In this document: positions 43,121 to 54,840 of the stretch, one piece after another
Position numbering within the stretch: the first letter of the stretch is position 1
Layout of the letters: every line of letters starts with the position of its first letter
NCBI RefSeq assembly: GCF_023065955.2
Contig: NW_026622874.1
Span: 22,563,772-22,627,771 of the forward strand
DNA: 64,000 nt
Source: Ursus arctos
Taxonomy: Eukaryota > Chordata > Mammalia > Carnivora > Ursidae
Direction: 5' to 3'
Made by a program: the position numbers and the translations under genes
Notes under the pieces: generated by a model
What the model was told of the DNA's origin: nothing
Databases searched by the model: none
Seen by the model: the letters and a program-made list of their open reading frames with translations, nothing else

Positions 43121-44100
43121 ATCAGATTTTTCTATCAAGGTGAACGTCTTTCTGGTGGTATTATAATTTAGATATTTATTAAGCACTTGTGTTAGCTGGT
43201 GGTATGATAGCCACCTCCAGAGATGATTAAACAGGCACAGCCAAGGAAAGGAAGATGGCGCCCCATCTGTCCACTGACAACACTGGCAGCCCCGAGAGAG
43301 AGGTCCAGGCATGGGGCAATCTGTCACATCCCAGCTATGGGTGTCCCCTGGCACTTTTAACAGGAACCAAGGTATTACACCAGTCAGCTGACTCCTAAGA
43401 ATGGGACTTCTCAACCTGAGGCAACTAGAACTAAACCATTTCTCCAGAAAAGAAAGAATGGATTCCTTGATATGGCCTATGCCCTTCCTCACATTTACAT
43501 ACCAGTTTCTTTAGAAAGGGAACCTTGAGTTCCTAACAGGAAACTGATCCTAATGCTTCATAAAAAATCATGTGAAAAAAACAAACAAAAGAACAACTCT
43601 CAGAACTATAAATGAATGTGTATGAATGTCCTCAGACACTGAAGCCCATGTGAAATACAGCTGATTCAGCCCATCAGGGGATAGTGAGTCTTCCCACAAG
43701 GCCCAGCTTGCTTTAGAGTTAAAGATGGAACTAGAAATTCTAATTCATATCATCTGATTCTGATCAAGGGCAGAGTCTTTCAGCCATTCTGTCAGCATTC
43801 AAAGACTATCGTATTATTCCCTCGATAGCACACAAACCCTCCATAAGTCGCAGAGTCCCAGTGGGGATGTAAGTGTTCGCCTCTGGTGAAAATGGGAATT
43901 TCCATGGAAAATATGACACAAACACTACCTTTTAGATCTCAAATGAATCAGGTTTTATACCAGAAAGACTTTTCCCGTTAAAACTGTACTTTGGGGAAGT
44001 GGTTTTCAAAGGGCCTGTGGGCTTCCTGATGGTCCCCTCGGGCCTTCCTGGGGCCCCATAACCTGTTCTGTTCAAGTTTAAAATGGGGAACAATGCAGAA
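43121..44100. other. unique sequence
   Basis: No repeat or gene recognised. The 129-codon minus-strand frame at 43103-43492 overlaps the L1 TSD and has no domain. Confidence 0.4.
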
Positions 44101-44104
44101 CAAT

Positions 44105-44265
44105 GGGAAAACTATGGGCTGTGGAGTCAGTTCTATTTTGAAATTTGGAGCCTGCTGCTTCCTCATCGAATGACAGTAGACCAGTTAACTAATTTCTCTG
44201 AGTACCTACTGTAGGGGATTGATGTGAGACAATACATGTAATGTACCTAAGAAAGCACAAAGGAT
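44105..44265 (+). repeat. MIR SINE fragment
   Basis: 'tatgggctgtggagtcagtt', 'accagttaactaatttctct' and 'ttgatgtgagacaatacatg' follow the MIR core. Confidence 0.6.
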
Positions 44266-44960
44266 CATCGTGTTAAAGCAGACTCATAAAAATAAAGACC
44301 TTACCCAGTACCAAGCTTTGCTAATAGCTTCAGGGAAGGAAGCAATCACAAAGTTCAGGTTAAGCAGCCAGTGGTCCGGGACTAGTGCAGCCCCCCAGGC
44401 CTTTCATGCCACAGCAAGATACTCTCTTGCCCAGATTCATGGAAAACCTTTGAGCCACATATGTGGCCACGTCACCTACACATCAAGTTTCTTCACATTC
44501 TATTCAGGTAGTCACGTAATGTATTTCACCGTTTCCCAGGACCCATGCCCAATACATCCATGGATTCCAAGTTTGCTACAGATGAGCAGGCCAGGCAGGC
44601 CGGGTACCTCCTTCCACAAGCATTTCACAGATAAGAACCCTACACAGCAAATATCATTAGCGTGTTTGCATGAAGATTTGATTGTTCCTTCCTTCTGTCC
44701 TTCCCATAGGCTTCCCCCGGTAAAGGGAGAGGATGGGTTGATTGCAGGCTTATTGCTAAACATTTCCTGCCCAGTACCTAGCCCAGACAGGGACGTGACA
44801 GGTAGTAGCTTTTACCACATTATATAAAATAATAACTATAACATGACTATGCCTATCCTTCCATTTCTGCCTGACTTTCCAGGACTTGCATAATTCAGCC
44901 TCTCTATTTCCTGCCTCTACTCATCTAGGCCTCCTTTCCCTAACTGGTACAATTCTCATC
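44266..44960. other. unique sequence with 185-codon open frame
   Basis: The frame at 44270-44827 (plus) has no recognisable domain, weak start context and no flanking splice or poly(A) evidence. I do not accept it as a gene. The last 100 bp is pyrimidine-rich. Confidence 0.3.
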
Positions 44961-44978
44961 TCTGCCTTTTCTCCTCTT

Positions 44979-45171
44979 TTTTTTTTTTTTTAAGATTTTA
45001 TTTATTTATTTGACAGACAGTGAGAGAGCACAAGCAGGAGGAGGGGCAGAGAGAGGGAGAAGCAGACTCCCCGCTGAGCACGGAGCCCAGTATGGGGCTG
45101 GATCCCAGGACCCTGGGATCATGACCTGAACCAAAGGCAGACGCTTAACTGACTGAGCCACCCAGACGTCC
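44979..45171 (-). repeat. Can-SINE, exact 17-bp TSD
   Basis: Minus-strand SINE with T15 tail. ctgccttttctcctctt is repeated exactly at 44962-44978 and 45172-45188. Confidence 0.97.
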
Positions 45172-45469
45172 CTGCCTTTTCTCCTCTTCTTCTATTCCAC
45201 TGTTCTACCCATCTCTCAAGGACACTCCTGTGCCCCTCCCTCCTGGAAAACCTGCACACCCACTCTGCCCTCTGGTTTCACCCTTTCTGCCATCTATAAT
45301 CCGTGTTCTAGCACCCAACCTGGAGCATCTTATATCATACTGCTTCTCACTGGTGCGTGTGTGACAGTGTTCTTTCTCCAAATAGATTATAAATCCCATT
45401 AGAGCTGAGAACTCTGACTAACTTCATCTGAGTCACTCATACCAGGAAGCAGCCCTTGATCTCCCTCCT

Positions 45470-45725
45470 CAGAAGACATGGTCCCCCCCGGTATTGACCT
45501 CAACAGCACCCCACTTACCACGTTACGATGTTACCATAACTTCTTATAATTTCTGATTTCATTGTTGCCTCTCTTCATGAGCCACAAGCTCCAGGAAGAC
45601 AGGGTCATGCCTCTCTTGCTCACTCTTTCTTTTTTTTTTCCTGCTCTTGCTCACTCTTATTTCTCCAGTGCTTGACACAATACCTGCCAAGGAGTAGATA
45701 ATTAATACATATTTCTTGAAGAAAT
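45470..45725 (+). repeat. L2 LINE 3' end
   Basis: 'acaagctccaggaagacagg', 'ccagtgcttgacacaatacc' and 'gtagataattaatacatatt' follow the L2 terminus. It contains the small poly(T) insertion at 45628-45643. Confidence 0.78.
45613..45658 (-). repeat. poly(A)-only retro-insertion
   Basis: The exact 15-bp direct repeat ctcttgctcactctt (45613-45627 and 45644-45658) flanks 16 bases that are almost only T (tcttttttttttcctg). This is the structure expected when target-primed reverse transcription copies only a poly(A) tail. Confidence 0.65.
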
Positions 45726-45998
45726 CAATTTTCCCGCAGTATAACGGGTGGAGCAAGGAAGCCTGTGAGACACTGAACATACTGAGCATCTAGTCTGGGT
45801 ACTCAGGATGCACAGACGAACAGGACTTCAGTCACCTGATCTCTGGACTGCGCAGGTTTGAGTGAACTTCTTTACTACCATTATCTGTGGTGTCCAGATA
45901 TGTACAAACAGCTATGCAGCCATAATCAAAACCGGATCCCACCCATGAAGCCCGGTGAGCTAATGGATGAAAGGAGAAAACCAAAGGCATGTATTTCT

Positions 45999-46196
45999 TT
46001 TTTTTTTTTTAAAGATTTTATTTATTCATTTGACAGAGAGACAGCCAGCGAGAGAGGGAACACAAGCAGGGGGAGTGGGAGAGGAAGAAGCAGGCTCATA
46101 GTGGAGAGCCTGATGTAGGACTCGATCCCATAACGCCAGGATCACGCCCTGAGCCGAAGGCAGACGCTTAACGACTGCGCTACCCAGGCGCCCCCA
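45999..46196 (-). repeat. Can-SINE, exact 16-bp TSD
   Basis: Minus-strand arctoid-type SINE (head gggggcgcctgggtagcgca). The TSD aaaggcatgtatttct lies at 45983-45998 and 46197-46212. Confidence 0.97.
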
Positions 46197-46212
46197 AAAG
46201 GCATGTATTTCT

Positions 46213-46850
46213 GAAGGGGTATGAGTGGTTTCCGGAAGACTTCCTGCTCCTGCTGGCCCTTCTTCCGCCCCAAATGGCCTTTATATTTACTACTGACCCC
46301 AATTCATGTGAAAACATTATGGCAATCCTTAAACTGAGCTTTAATTAGTAGCTAGTAGATCTCTCTCCTGCCCTTCATCTCCCCGTTCCTTGTGGGCAGT
46401 ACTACACCTGTGTAGGCATATGCTAGGACACTTTCTGGAAACTTATTTTTGGAATGGCACAATCTGAACAGCATTCCAACTTGTTCATAACAGATTTTGG
46501 CCACCAGCATAAAAAATTCAAAGCTACATGCTAATTCACTACCATGCTCAAAGCAGATTATAATATATATTTAATTTTATCCATCTTAATATCACCCTAT
46601 ATAATGAAAGACATCACATTGTCATCTCTTTTCTTAAGTCAGTGCACCTCTCATGGATTTAAGGCAAGGTCAGTCCATTCCCCAATTTTCTGAAAAAGAA
46701 GGGAAACAGTGAATTTGGTGCTTATTAGTTGTATCTTATAAATGTTAAAGAGAAACTCTGGTAGACCAATCTTGGAACTCCTTCTGGGAAGAGGGGTTGG
46801 AATTACGGAAGGGAGGCAGCCATTCATATATGATATTTTCTCAAGCTGGT
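46213..46850. other. unique AT-rich sequence
   Basis: No repeat or gene recognised. Confidence 0.4.
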
Positions 46851-46852
46851 GA

Positions 46853-46950
46853 TTTTCTTTCTTCCTTCCCTCCCCTCTCCCCTTCCTCCCTTCCTTCCTT
46901 CCTTCCTTCCTTCCTTCCTTCCTTCCTTCCTTCCTTCCTTCTTCCCTTTC
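46853..46950. repeat. (TTCC)n microsatellite
   Basis: A perfect TTCC run of about 15 units (46886-46941) with imperfect pyrimidine flanks. Confidence 0.96.
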
Positions 46951-47084
46951 TTGGCCAAATGATTATGCAGTGCAGCTCAAGATGAGAAAGCTTCTTCCAT
47001 TCAGGCTTTCACCTATTGGGGCTACCTTCCTGGTGCCCAACCTAAACTTGTCTGCAATGGACACCAACATCACCAGCAGCCTTT

Positions 47085-47425
47085 ATCCACACACCAAAAA
47101 GACCGATTCTCTCAAAAACAACCTGCTGACTGCTATTTTTTCATCATTACATCTTCCCCCCCACTAATGCTCCTCTCTTTTTCTTTCCTCCTGGAAGGTC
47201 ACTCCATATCCTTTGGTACTCTCTTCAAAGACCTTCTCCATGCTCCGTCCTCCTCTGTGGTCATGTGTTTAGGAATGAATTCTCTGCTCTCCCACTAAAC
47301 GGGAGCTCTTTGAAGGCAGGCTCTGTGTCTCATTTGCCTTAACATTCCCACTGCCTTTAAAGGGCCTGGAACCTGGTGAGTGTTGAGTAAATGTTTGGAT
47401 TTAATGAATACATTGAATCAACATT
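47085..47425 (+). repeat. L2 LINE 3' end
   Basis: 'aaagaccttctccatgctcc', 'cactaaacgggagctctttg', 'aaggcaggctctgtgtctca', 'ggtgagtgttgagtaaatgt', tail 'tttaatgaatac'. Confidence 0.85.
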
Positions 47426-48426
47426 GAATCAAAGAACAAACACTTAGTGTCTGGGAGATACACTAAGAAGTGAGTTTAATGATCCATATTTTAGCACTTC
47501 ATTCATCTGTGACAGAGAAATAAGTGGCAAGAAATCTTCTAGACAACAACATCATGCCCTGTGAAGCCAGGGTTGACGGAGAGGCAGTAACAGTAAATGA
47601 CAATAGAAGTTTCGACTGCGCCTTATGTAGTCTCTGAGGACAGTTGGACAACACCGATCTAAAGAGAAACTTGAAGGAAAAAACGGACAAAAGAATCTCT
47701 TCAACTGCTTTCAATTAAGCCAAATAACCCCCTTCCCATTTATCAGAAGTCACATTTTTTCCCTCTTTCTACACCATTTAGAACTCTGACCAATGATCCC
47801 AGATGGTTCTGCTTTCCCAAATAGATTTTAGTACCATCTCCAATGCATTAATTTGGATTGAAGATGAAAACAAAAAGAACTGCAATTGCTTGAGAGGTCT
47901 CTTCCTCCCTCCCTTCTCCCCAACTGCTCCTAGGAGGTCTGAGGCCCAGAAGCCCACCTGGACGGGCCTGACAGAGGTAGCCCCAGGAATGCAAACAACA
48001 TTCAGAAAACAGAACCTCAGAGTTTTAGTGAAAGAATGGAGTTTCAGGAGGTCCCTCTCCCTGATGTGCCCATGAGTCAGAGATAGCTGTACTTCGCAAA
48101 GGCCATTATTAGTTAAGGCCTACTTGAAGTACAATCTGTCTTGTATTGTAAACTCAAGCCTGCAGTTCCTAACACCGACCAGCCTGGCCTGCTTCCAGAC
48201 GGCACAGCCTACACCCCAGAGAGGGTGGAACAGACACAATTATCTTATTTTATTAGTGCCCGTCTGTGCACGGTCCCGGCCTCAGGCACCGGGCCATCTC
48301 AGATATTCCCTGAGCTCACCCCCAGGATGCAAACATTTGCCTGATGGATAAGTAGTTGGCATAGGCACGTTAAGTTCCTCGGGGGAAAGATGCAGTCATA
48401 TTATTTGACACAAATTATTATGCCTT
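47426..48426. other. unique sequence
   Basis: No repeat recognised. A minus-strand AATAAA (plus 48248-48253) lies about 175 bp beyond the stop of the exon-like block at 48427-48560. Confidence 0.35.
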
Positions 48427-48560
48427 CTACACAGAAACAGGATTGGAAAATTTCAGCAAGCGCTGTTTGCCTTCTTTCGGATGTCCTCGATTTCTCCTCA
48501 GAAGCTTAAAGTGGATTTTCAAACTGTTTGGTATCAGGATTTCCAGATTCTCTTTCTCTT
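48427..48560 (-). other. candidate terminal exon, unproven
   Basis: On the minus strand, acceptor cctgtcttactag is followed by an open frame ending in tag at 48427-48429. It reads ...NLEILIPNSLKIHFKLLRRN... and finishes FSNPVSV. The peptide is Lys/Arg-rich and not recognised. AATAAA lies about 175 bp downstream. The polypyrimidine tract is short, so this may be chance. Confidence 0.2.
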
Positions 48561-48654
48561 CTAGTAAGACAGGTATTCTTATTCGAGGCGATAATAACGA
48601 CAAGAGCTGCACTTAATGAATCTCCCCCTTGTGTCAGGTTCAGCGGTAAAGCCC

Positions 48655-48858
48655 ACACACACAAGGAGAGAGAAAAAGACCTCTGGTGTCTCTTCCTCTT
48701 TTTGTAAAGACAACAGTCCTATTGGATTAAGGCCTCACCATACAACCTCATTTTAACTTGATTATCTCCTTATAGGCCCTGACTGGAATATGGTCATATT
48801 GGGGGTTAGAGCTTCAACAATATGAATTTTGGGGGGGTACACAATTCAGTTCATAACC
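48655..48858 (-). repeat. MST/MLT1-type LTR fragment, antisense
   Basis: 'ctctggtgtctcttcctctt', 'ccaccatacaacctca'-like block, 'ttggattaaggcctcaccat', 'tatgaattttgggggggtac' and 'acaattcagttcataacca' are the complement of a MaLR LTR 5' half. Confidence 0.85.
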
Positions 48859-48879
48859 ACCTCACGGAGTCCTTACTCC

Positions 48880-48975
48880 AAGCTCAGGAAGTCAGGGGCA
48901 TTCTCTACTTTTTATTATTGAGTAAACTGAGAGTGAAGTAATCTGTCCAAAGCCTCACTGCCAATAAATATGTTG
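48880..48975 (-). repeat. MIR SINE fragment
   Basis: 'tttttattattgagtaaact' and 'aatctgtccaaagcctcact' follow the complement of the MIR core. Confidence 0.5.
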
Positions 48976-49104
48976 GTGATGGTGGTGTTTCTTTTCTTAC
49001 AGAAGGAGAAGTGGTGATACAGAGAGCTCGTTGGTATGAATGCAGGGTTGCTGACACAAAAGTCAGAAAGGAACTGGGAGGCGAAAAGGAGAGCAGAGGA
49101 CTGA

Positions 49105-49240
49105 ATTCATGGCAGTTCTACTCAGGTGATCCCCTTGCTGAGCTCTGGGGACACAGACAAGAACTCATGGTCACTGTCTTCCTGGAGCTCACCATCTCAG
49201 CACACAGAATGGGAGCCTTCCTTCCCGGGCCCAGATCTAC
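49105..49240 (-). repeat. L2 LINE 3' end fragment, antisense
   Basis: 'gctctggggacacagacaag' and 'cactgtcttcctggagctca' match the complement of the L2 terminus. Confidence 0.5.
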
Positions 49241-50440
49241 ATAAAACTAGGAAATAAGAAAATGTCCCTTTGGACCCCTTCCTTCTCTGAGAGGCCCTTC
49301 TGGGTCTCCCTTTGGTGTCACTCTCCTTAGAGGCTCCCCTTTGTGTGTATCTGCAACATGGTGGCTAACACCACAGATGACCTAGGGTCTTCACTGGTGG
49401 TGACTCATTTCTTATTGTTCTTCCTTTCTCTGACCCCTGTCCGGAACACTTTTTTTTCTTCCATTAAAACATCTTTGTTCCGAGTCCCATTCCCTAGAGG
49501 CAAGTCTCTCAGCTAGGAAAGGAAAGGAATGGTCATAGCTCATTTGTTAATTCCCCAGGGTAGTGTACTGACATTTTGCTGGTGGCCTCTGGAGAACTGG
49601 GGACTTACAGCACACATCTCAGGCACGATGGCAGGCAGCAGTGGGAATTTTTTGAGGGTAGGCAGATCTGTCTGTAGACATCAAACCCACAGTGAGTGAG
49701 ACATCATCCATCCATCTTGGGCTTTTCACGAGTGAAGCTGTTCCTGCTACTGCACAGAATTGTGCTGAAGGGTGTGTCATAAACCCTGTCAATGCTTCAC
49801 TCATATGGCTTAGACCTCACATTTCAGAATGAGGAAGGCCATGCTGCTTCTGGTTGCCGGCCAAGGACATCCCTGGGAGTAACCCTCCATCAATGACTCT
49901 CCAGAGATGGAGTATAAATACCTCAGCCCCCTCATCCCTGGGGTGGGATCATTCTGAGGCACGTGTTTTATGCTGTGACCTCACATTTCCCTGTGGCGTT
50001 TCAGTCACTTACTGTGGGAAACAGCATACTAACATACCTATTACTAGCTGCCTTCCCTCCTCTGGATGACTTCTCCACTACCAAACAGCAGATGGGGTTT
50101 CCTGTGTTTCACAGATCAGCTACTTGCACTAAAATCCTTTTCTTATTGTCAGCTTCTGGAGAGACCCAAATGGAGACAGGAGTGCAGCTGCACAGTGTGC
50201 AGGACTGGCTCTCTCGTCATGCTATGTGGTTGGCTGCCCTCCATTCTTCCCTACTCCCTCTGCATGGCTATAGAAAGAGGGTGGAAAGCCCACACCAGAG
50301 CTGGTCTTCCTGTGGAGATGTCTGGAGAGGGCAGTCCCAGATTACAGTGTTTCCTTAACCATAGACCCTAATTCTCTGAGTGGAACATTAACTAGATAAG
50401 AGTTGGTTCTGCCAGGGTGTGTACAGGCTCTGGGAATTAA
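49241..50440. other. unique sequence
   Basis: About 1.2 kb with no confident repeat. Open frames at 49963-50358 and 50066-50371 overlap in different frames and have no domain. Confidence 0.35.
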
Positions 50441-50449
50441 TCTGTTTCA

Positions 50450-50610
50450 ACAGAATGCATGGGATTTATAGTCAGAAATGTTTTGATTGGATTCCAACTC
50501 TACTACATATGAGCTATGTGGCTAAACTTCTCTGTACCTTAGTTTTCTCAGCCATAAAATGGGATAATAATTAATCTCTCAAAGGACTGCTCCAAAGATG
50601 ACAGTCATAA
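50450..50610 (+). repeat. MIR SINE
   Basis: 'gggatttatagtcagaaatg', 'gagctatgtggctaaacttc' and 'agccataaaatgggataata' follow the MIR core. Confidence 0.8.
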
Positions 50611-50894
50611 CCAGTAAGGTTCCAAGAGGCTTACGTGAAGTTAAGGTAACTCAAAATAACCTTAGGAGGGTGTATCACTGATCCCTTATCCAAAACCCTC
50701 AGAGCCTGATGCGTTCTGGAATTCAGAATTCAGGTGTAATAAAGATAACAGGGTGCATGTAACATATATGGCAGAACTCCCATCAAGGGCTGAAGGAGTT
50801 CCCTAGACTCAATCACAATATTTCTGCACCAAAAATAAGAAGATCTATATTGCGCGATAACACTCAAGGGAAGTATTGTTTTGGAATTGTAGAT

Positions 50895-51008
50895 AAAGGT
50901 TATGTCCCAGAGAAGTTAAGCAACTGGTTCAAGATCACACACTAGGATTTGAACCCCAAAGACTAGTGCCAGAGTCCCTGCTCTAACCATTACACAGCAC
51001 CACTTCCA
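50895..51008 (-). repeat. MIR SINE fragment
   Basis: 'agagaagttaagcaactggt', 'tcaagatcacacactaggat' and 'ctctaaccattacacagcac' are the MIR 5' half in complement. Confidence 0.85.
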
Positions 51009-51189
51009 GTAATGAAACCCTCTCACCAGAATGAATGAAAGTAAAAAGGGACTTGTATCTGATTCACAAGAAAGGTGAGAGCTGCTTTTTATTAATATCA
51101 TAAATAAATTTATATAGATTATTTCTCCCAGAAACAAAATTAAAGATGTGGTCATATTTGAAACATTAATACTATAAAATATCAGGCTA

Positions 51190-51375
51190 TGAAAAATAAT
51201 AGCTACCATTTCTTGAAAATGTACTGAATAATTTACATATATTCACTTCCTTTAACCCTCACAAGAACCCTAGAGACAGGTTTTATTAGTATCACCTGGT
51301 TTCTAGATGAGGTTGAGTAGCTTACCCAAGGTCACCCTGAAATAAGTGTGGGGCAGGAGATCCAGTCTGGGTCTG
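51190..51375 (-). repeat. MIR SINE
   Basis: 'tagctaccatttcttgaaaa', 'aaccctcacaagaaccctag', 'gatgaggttgagtagcttac' and 'ccaaggtcaccctgaaataa' follow the complement of MIR through the core. Confidence 0.85.
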
Positions 51376-52250
51376 GTGATGCCTGGGCCCCTTCCAGGAC
51401 ATTGCCCTGCCTCCAATGGGCGGCTATATGCTGCTGACCACCATTGTGTGGTCTACCCAAGGTCACAGGAGAGCCAGCATCCAAAGCATCGACTACCTTG
51501 GACTTATTACCTTGGAAGGTCTTGCAGTGATTGACTTCTGCTTTGTAAAGTGCCACGGCTCAATACAATTTCTGCTGCCCACTCTCACCACTCTGACAAA
51601 AGAACAGTACCTAGTGTTCACTAGAAGATGCAAGGGAATTGATTGGAAAGAAAATTTTATCTTATTCCAGTCCTGTCCAGAGTGTTGTACCATTCTATAT
51701 TTAGATAAATGCTCTGCGCCGCCAAAGAGACAATAAAAACAAGCTGGAAAGGTCCTAGGCTCATGCCGGGAAACAATAAGAAGCTGAAAGTTCTCATTCT
51801 TTGCCCAGAGAATGACTATTTAAAAAACAGAAACAATAAAAACAAGCCATCTCTGCAAACACATCTCTGCGTTAAGGTCTGAGGCGTCTCGTACTCTTGG
51901 GGCAGTTGAAGAAGGAGGAGGAGAGCAGGGTCCTCTTATGCCTTTAGAAAAATGAGGCTCTAAGAGGGGAACTTATTCAAGTCTCAGCCTGGACTACTTG
52001 TAAAGTTAGGGAAGAAATTCAGTAGAGAAGTCATGGGCTAGCTGGAGGGGCCCCCTCTATGCTACTACCCCACAGACCAAATATGAACCTTCATATTTCA
52101 AAAAGATGAAAATGAATTTGAAAGACAACTGAGGTTCATTCATTCAAGGGTCTCAGGGCTTGATGGGTAGCCAAGGTCCAAGCCCCCCTCTTCCCCTCGA
52201 GAACCCTACTCTGGGCTACTCCTAGAAGGTTGTAATTCTTCCATTATTTA
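51376..52250. other. unique sequence
   Basis: No repeat or gene recognised. The 106-codon frame at 51416-51736 has no domain. A polyadenylation-like 'caataaaaac' occurs twice (51732 and 51835). Confidence 0.35.
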
Positions 52251-52313
52251 AAGGAACATGTTTCAATCAATAACTGTCTTCCACCACACTTATTTGTACA
52301 CATCTACTACGAC

Positions 52314-52387
52314 TTCTCCTTCTTCCCCTTCCCCTTCTTCTTCTTCTTCTTCTTCTTCTTCTTCTCCTTCTCCTTCTCCTTCTTCTT
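52314..52387. repeat. (CTT)n microsatellite
   Basis: Perfect CTT core of about 10 units with CCTT/CTC flanks. It produces a poly-Ser frame on the plus strand. Confidence 0.96.
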
Positions 52388-52480
52388 TAGTAAATTACAA
52401 ACTCTTTGAGGGTAGAGAACAATCCCTAGTTATTTTACAATCTCTGTGGAAGCTAACATGGCACCTACTAAACAGATTTT
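52388..52480 (+). repeat. possible L2 3' end fragment
   Basis: 'aattacaaactctttgaggg' and 'tagagaacaatccctagtta' resemble the L2 terminal block after the microsatellite. Confidence 0.45.
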
Positions 52481-53185
52481 TAAGTGGACCTCTGTTTTTC
52501 AAAGCCTTTTTCAGGTGTATCTTCTACTAGTCGGGGTCAATAAGTAGTTTTCTTTTCTGGTCTCATGAATCATCACATTTCTGGACTCTATCTAGTCTCT
52601 TTCACTTCTATTCTCAAACAAACCAAATCTTGCCTGAGCATATCTCTGTCTTGTTATACTGTGCTAAACACAGTAAGTGACAACCAGCCTCCGGGGACAA
52701 AAAACTTCTCGGGCACTTGGCCTACTTTTAAATCATCACCAACAGCAGATTGACCAAATGCTTTGCCATCACTTGCATGGGTCTCCACCTTCCCAGCCTT
52801 CCCTCCCAGTGTCTGAGCCAGCCACCATCCAGCTGCAGGCAAGCAGCGTATTTTGGGTTCTCTTCCATTAACCCCTCACCTCAAAGCACCAATTTCTAAA
52901 TTCACTAGAGTAATTAACATGAGCTGATATAATAAACAAACCATGGGATTTCAGGGACCTAACACAAAATAAGCTTGTTTCTTCCAATGCAGGCGTTGCT
53001 GGTGACAGAGATGGTGGCGACGGCATGCCCTCGTCTAAAATTCTTATCCCAGGAGTGACACACAGCAGTCATGTTCCATTGTTTCCATGTCACAAGTCCA
53101 CACCTAGATGCAAGAACAGGCTGGTGGCTGTTATTGCCAGCAGAGTCTAATAATCATCATAGGTAGGATATATTCTTCATTTTCA
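52481..53185. other. unique sequence
   Basis: No repeat or gene recognised. Confidence 0.35.
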
Positions 53186-53189
53186 TTTT

Positions 53190-53465
53190 GCAAATTGTAT
53201 ACTTTAATGATCTCATATAATATACACAACAACCCTAAAAAGTAGGAATTATCATCACCATTTTAGAAATGAAAAAAGTACATAAATATATATATCAATC
53301 ACTAAGCCTCAGTGACTAAATATAAGTATAAATAAGTAAAAATAAATTTAAAAATATATATATACTGGGGCCCAGAGAGGATAAATAACTTGCTCAAAGT
53401 CACATAGTGAATGAACGGCAGGTCAAATGTGAACACAGACTTGTATGACTCTTAAGTTCCTTTCC
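53190..53465 (-). repeat. MIR SINE with AT-rich insertion
   Basis: 'caaccctaaaaagtaggaat', 'taacttgctcaaagtcacat' and 'agtgaatgaacggcaggtca' are the MIR complement. An 80-bp AT-rich block (53280-53362) interrupts the core. Confidence 0.75.
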
Positions 53466-53922
53466 CTTTGAAAGGTAAGCATTTGACCAGCCAGAGAGGA
53501 ATTAAGACTGAAGAATGGCATTCCTGGTTGAAGCAGTAATATGTGCAAAGGTACTGAGCCCTGAATGAACATGGTATGTCTATGGAAGACTTAGGAATAA
53601 TTACAACATTTGATGGCACTTACCCAAGGGTCCTAGAAATACCCAAATCATGTCCTAACCCTTAGTTACCCCTCTCCCAAATGCCACCGAAGAACTATCT
53701 ACCAACAGAACAGAGGTAAAGGAATGCAAAGTAAGTGTCCTATTCTCAGCTGAGGTTGGGCTCCTACACCATTTATCCATCCATCTATTGATGCAAAGCC
53801 TTTGTAAGCTGGGCCAGAGCACCTGCACAAGGCTGAGAGCTCAGAGCAGGAACACTTTTTCTCCCCATAAGCCCAAACCCAACTTCAAGATTTCACCACA
53901 CCTCATCTGACATAAACGAGAT
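53466..53922. other. unique sequence
   Basis: No repeat or gene recognised. Confidence 0.35.
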
Positions 53923-53936
53923 AGAAATGCTTGATG

Positions 53937-54139
53937 GGGGCGCCTGGGTGGCACAGCGGTTAAGCGTCTGCCTTCGGCTCAGGGCGTGATCCCGGCGTTA
54001 TGGGATTGAGCCCCATATCGGGCTCTTCTGCTATGAGCCTGCTTCTTTCTCTCCCACTCCCCCTGCTTGTGTTCCCTCTCTCACTGGCTGTCTCTATCTC
54101 TGTCCAATAAATAAATAAAATCTTAAAAAAAAAAAAAAA
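53937..54139 (+). repeat. Can-SINE, young-looking
   Basis: Plus-strand arctoid-type SINE with CpG-rich core and an A16 tail. The exact 14-bp TSD agaaatgcttgatg lies at 53923-53936 and 54140-54153. Confidence 0.97.
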
Positions 54140-54365
54140 AGAAATGCTTGATGATTCAAGGTGGGAGCCAAAGGTTGGCTGGCCATGTTCCAAGCCTGAA
54201 GGCCCTGCCTTTCTCCCCATTTATGCCACATGGAAGCAGAAAGGAGAGCTAGGTCCAGTAACTGCATCTGCAGCACAGGTGAAAAAGGTACAGGAGAGCA
54301 GCAGAGAGAACGATACCTTTGTACGTGACCCTTTAAATCAACGGTATGATATAATTTATATAAAA

Positions 54366-54840
54366 TAACATACACTTGTTTTAAGTGTAAGTTTGGCGAG
54401 TTTTGAAACTGTAACTGCACATGTAACCTCACCACAATCAAGATGGAGATCACTTCCGTCACCCACCGCCTCCCCCCAAAATTCCTTCATGCTTTTTTTG
54501 TATTCCATGACCCCCACCCCAAGCTCTAAGCAATCATGGATATATTTTCTGTCACCATAGATCAGATTCGCCTCTTCTAGGATTTCATATAAATTGAATT
54601 GTATAGTATGAACTCTTTGAGCTCTGACTTTTGTTCAGCAGAATGTTTTCATTCATTCAGTCATTCATGTTGTTGTGTATCATAATTTTTGTTCTTTCTT
54701 ATTGCTGAGTACTATTCCATTGTATGTATACACTACTATTCATTTATCTGTTCACCTATTGATGAACATTCAAGTTGTTTCCAGGCTTTGGTTATTAAGA
54801 ATAAAACTGTTATGAATACTTGTGTATAAGTCTTTGTGTA
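54366..54840 (-). repeat. L1M-type LINE-1 3' part
   Basis: The complement of the end of L1 ORF2 is visible as 'gagtactattccattgtatg', 'tgttcacctattgatgaaca' and 'aagttgtttccaggctttgg', preceded by the 3' UTR block 'tcctctaggatttcatata'-like and 'aactgtaactgcacatgtaa'. No reading frame is intact. Confidence 0.85.

Noticed and set aside
44270..44827. 185-codon open frame on the plus strand
   Set aside because: No recognisable domain, no splice, promoter or poly(A) context, and an antisense frame is open too. Likely chance.
46853..46950. CRISPR-like regular repeat
   Set aside because: A TTCC microsatellite in a mammalian genome with no spacers.
52258..52530. Poly-serine protein on the plus strand
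   Set aside because: Product of the (CTT)n microsatellite and adjoining L2-like sequence.
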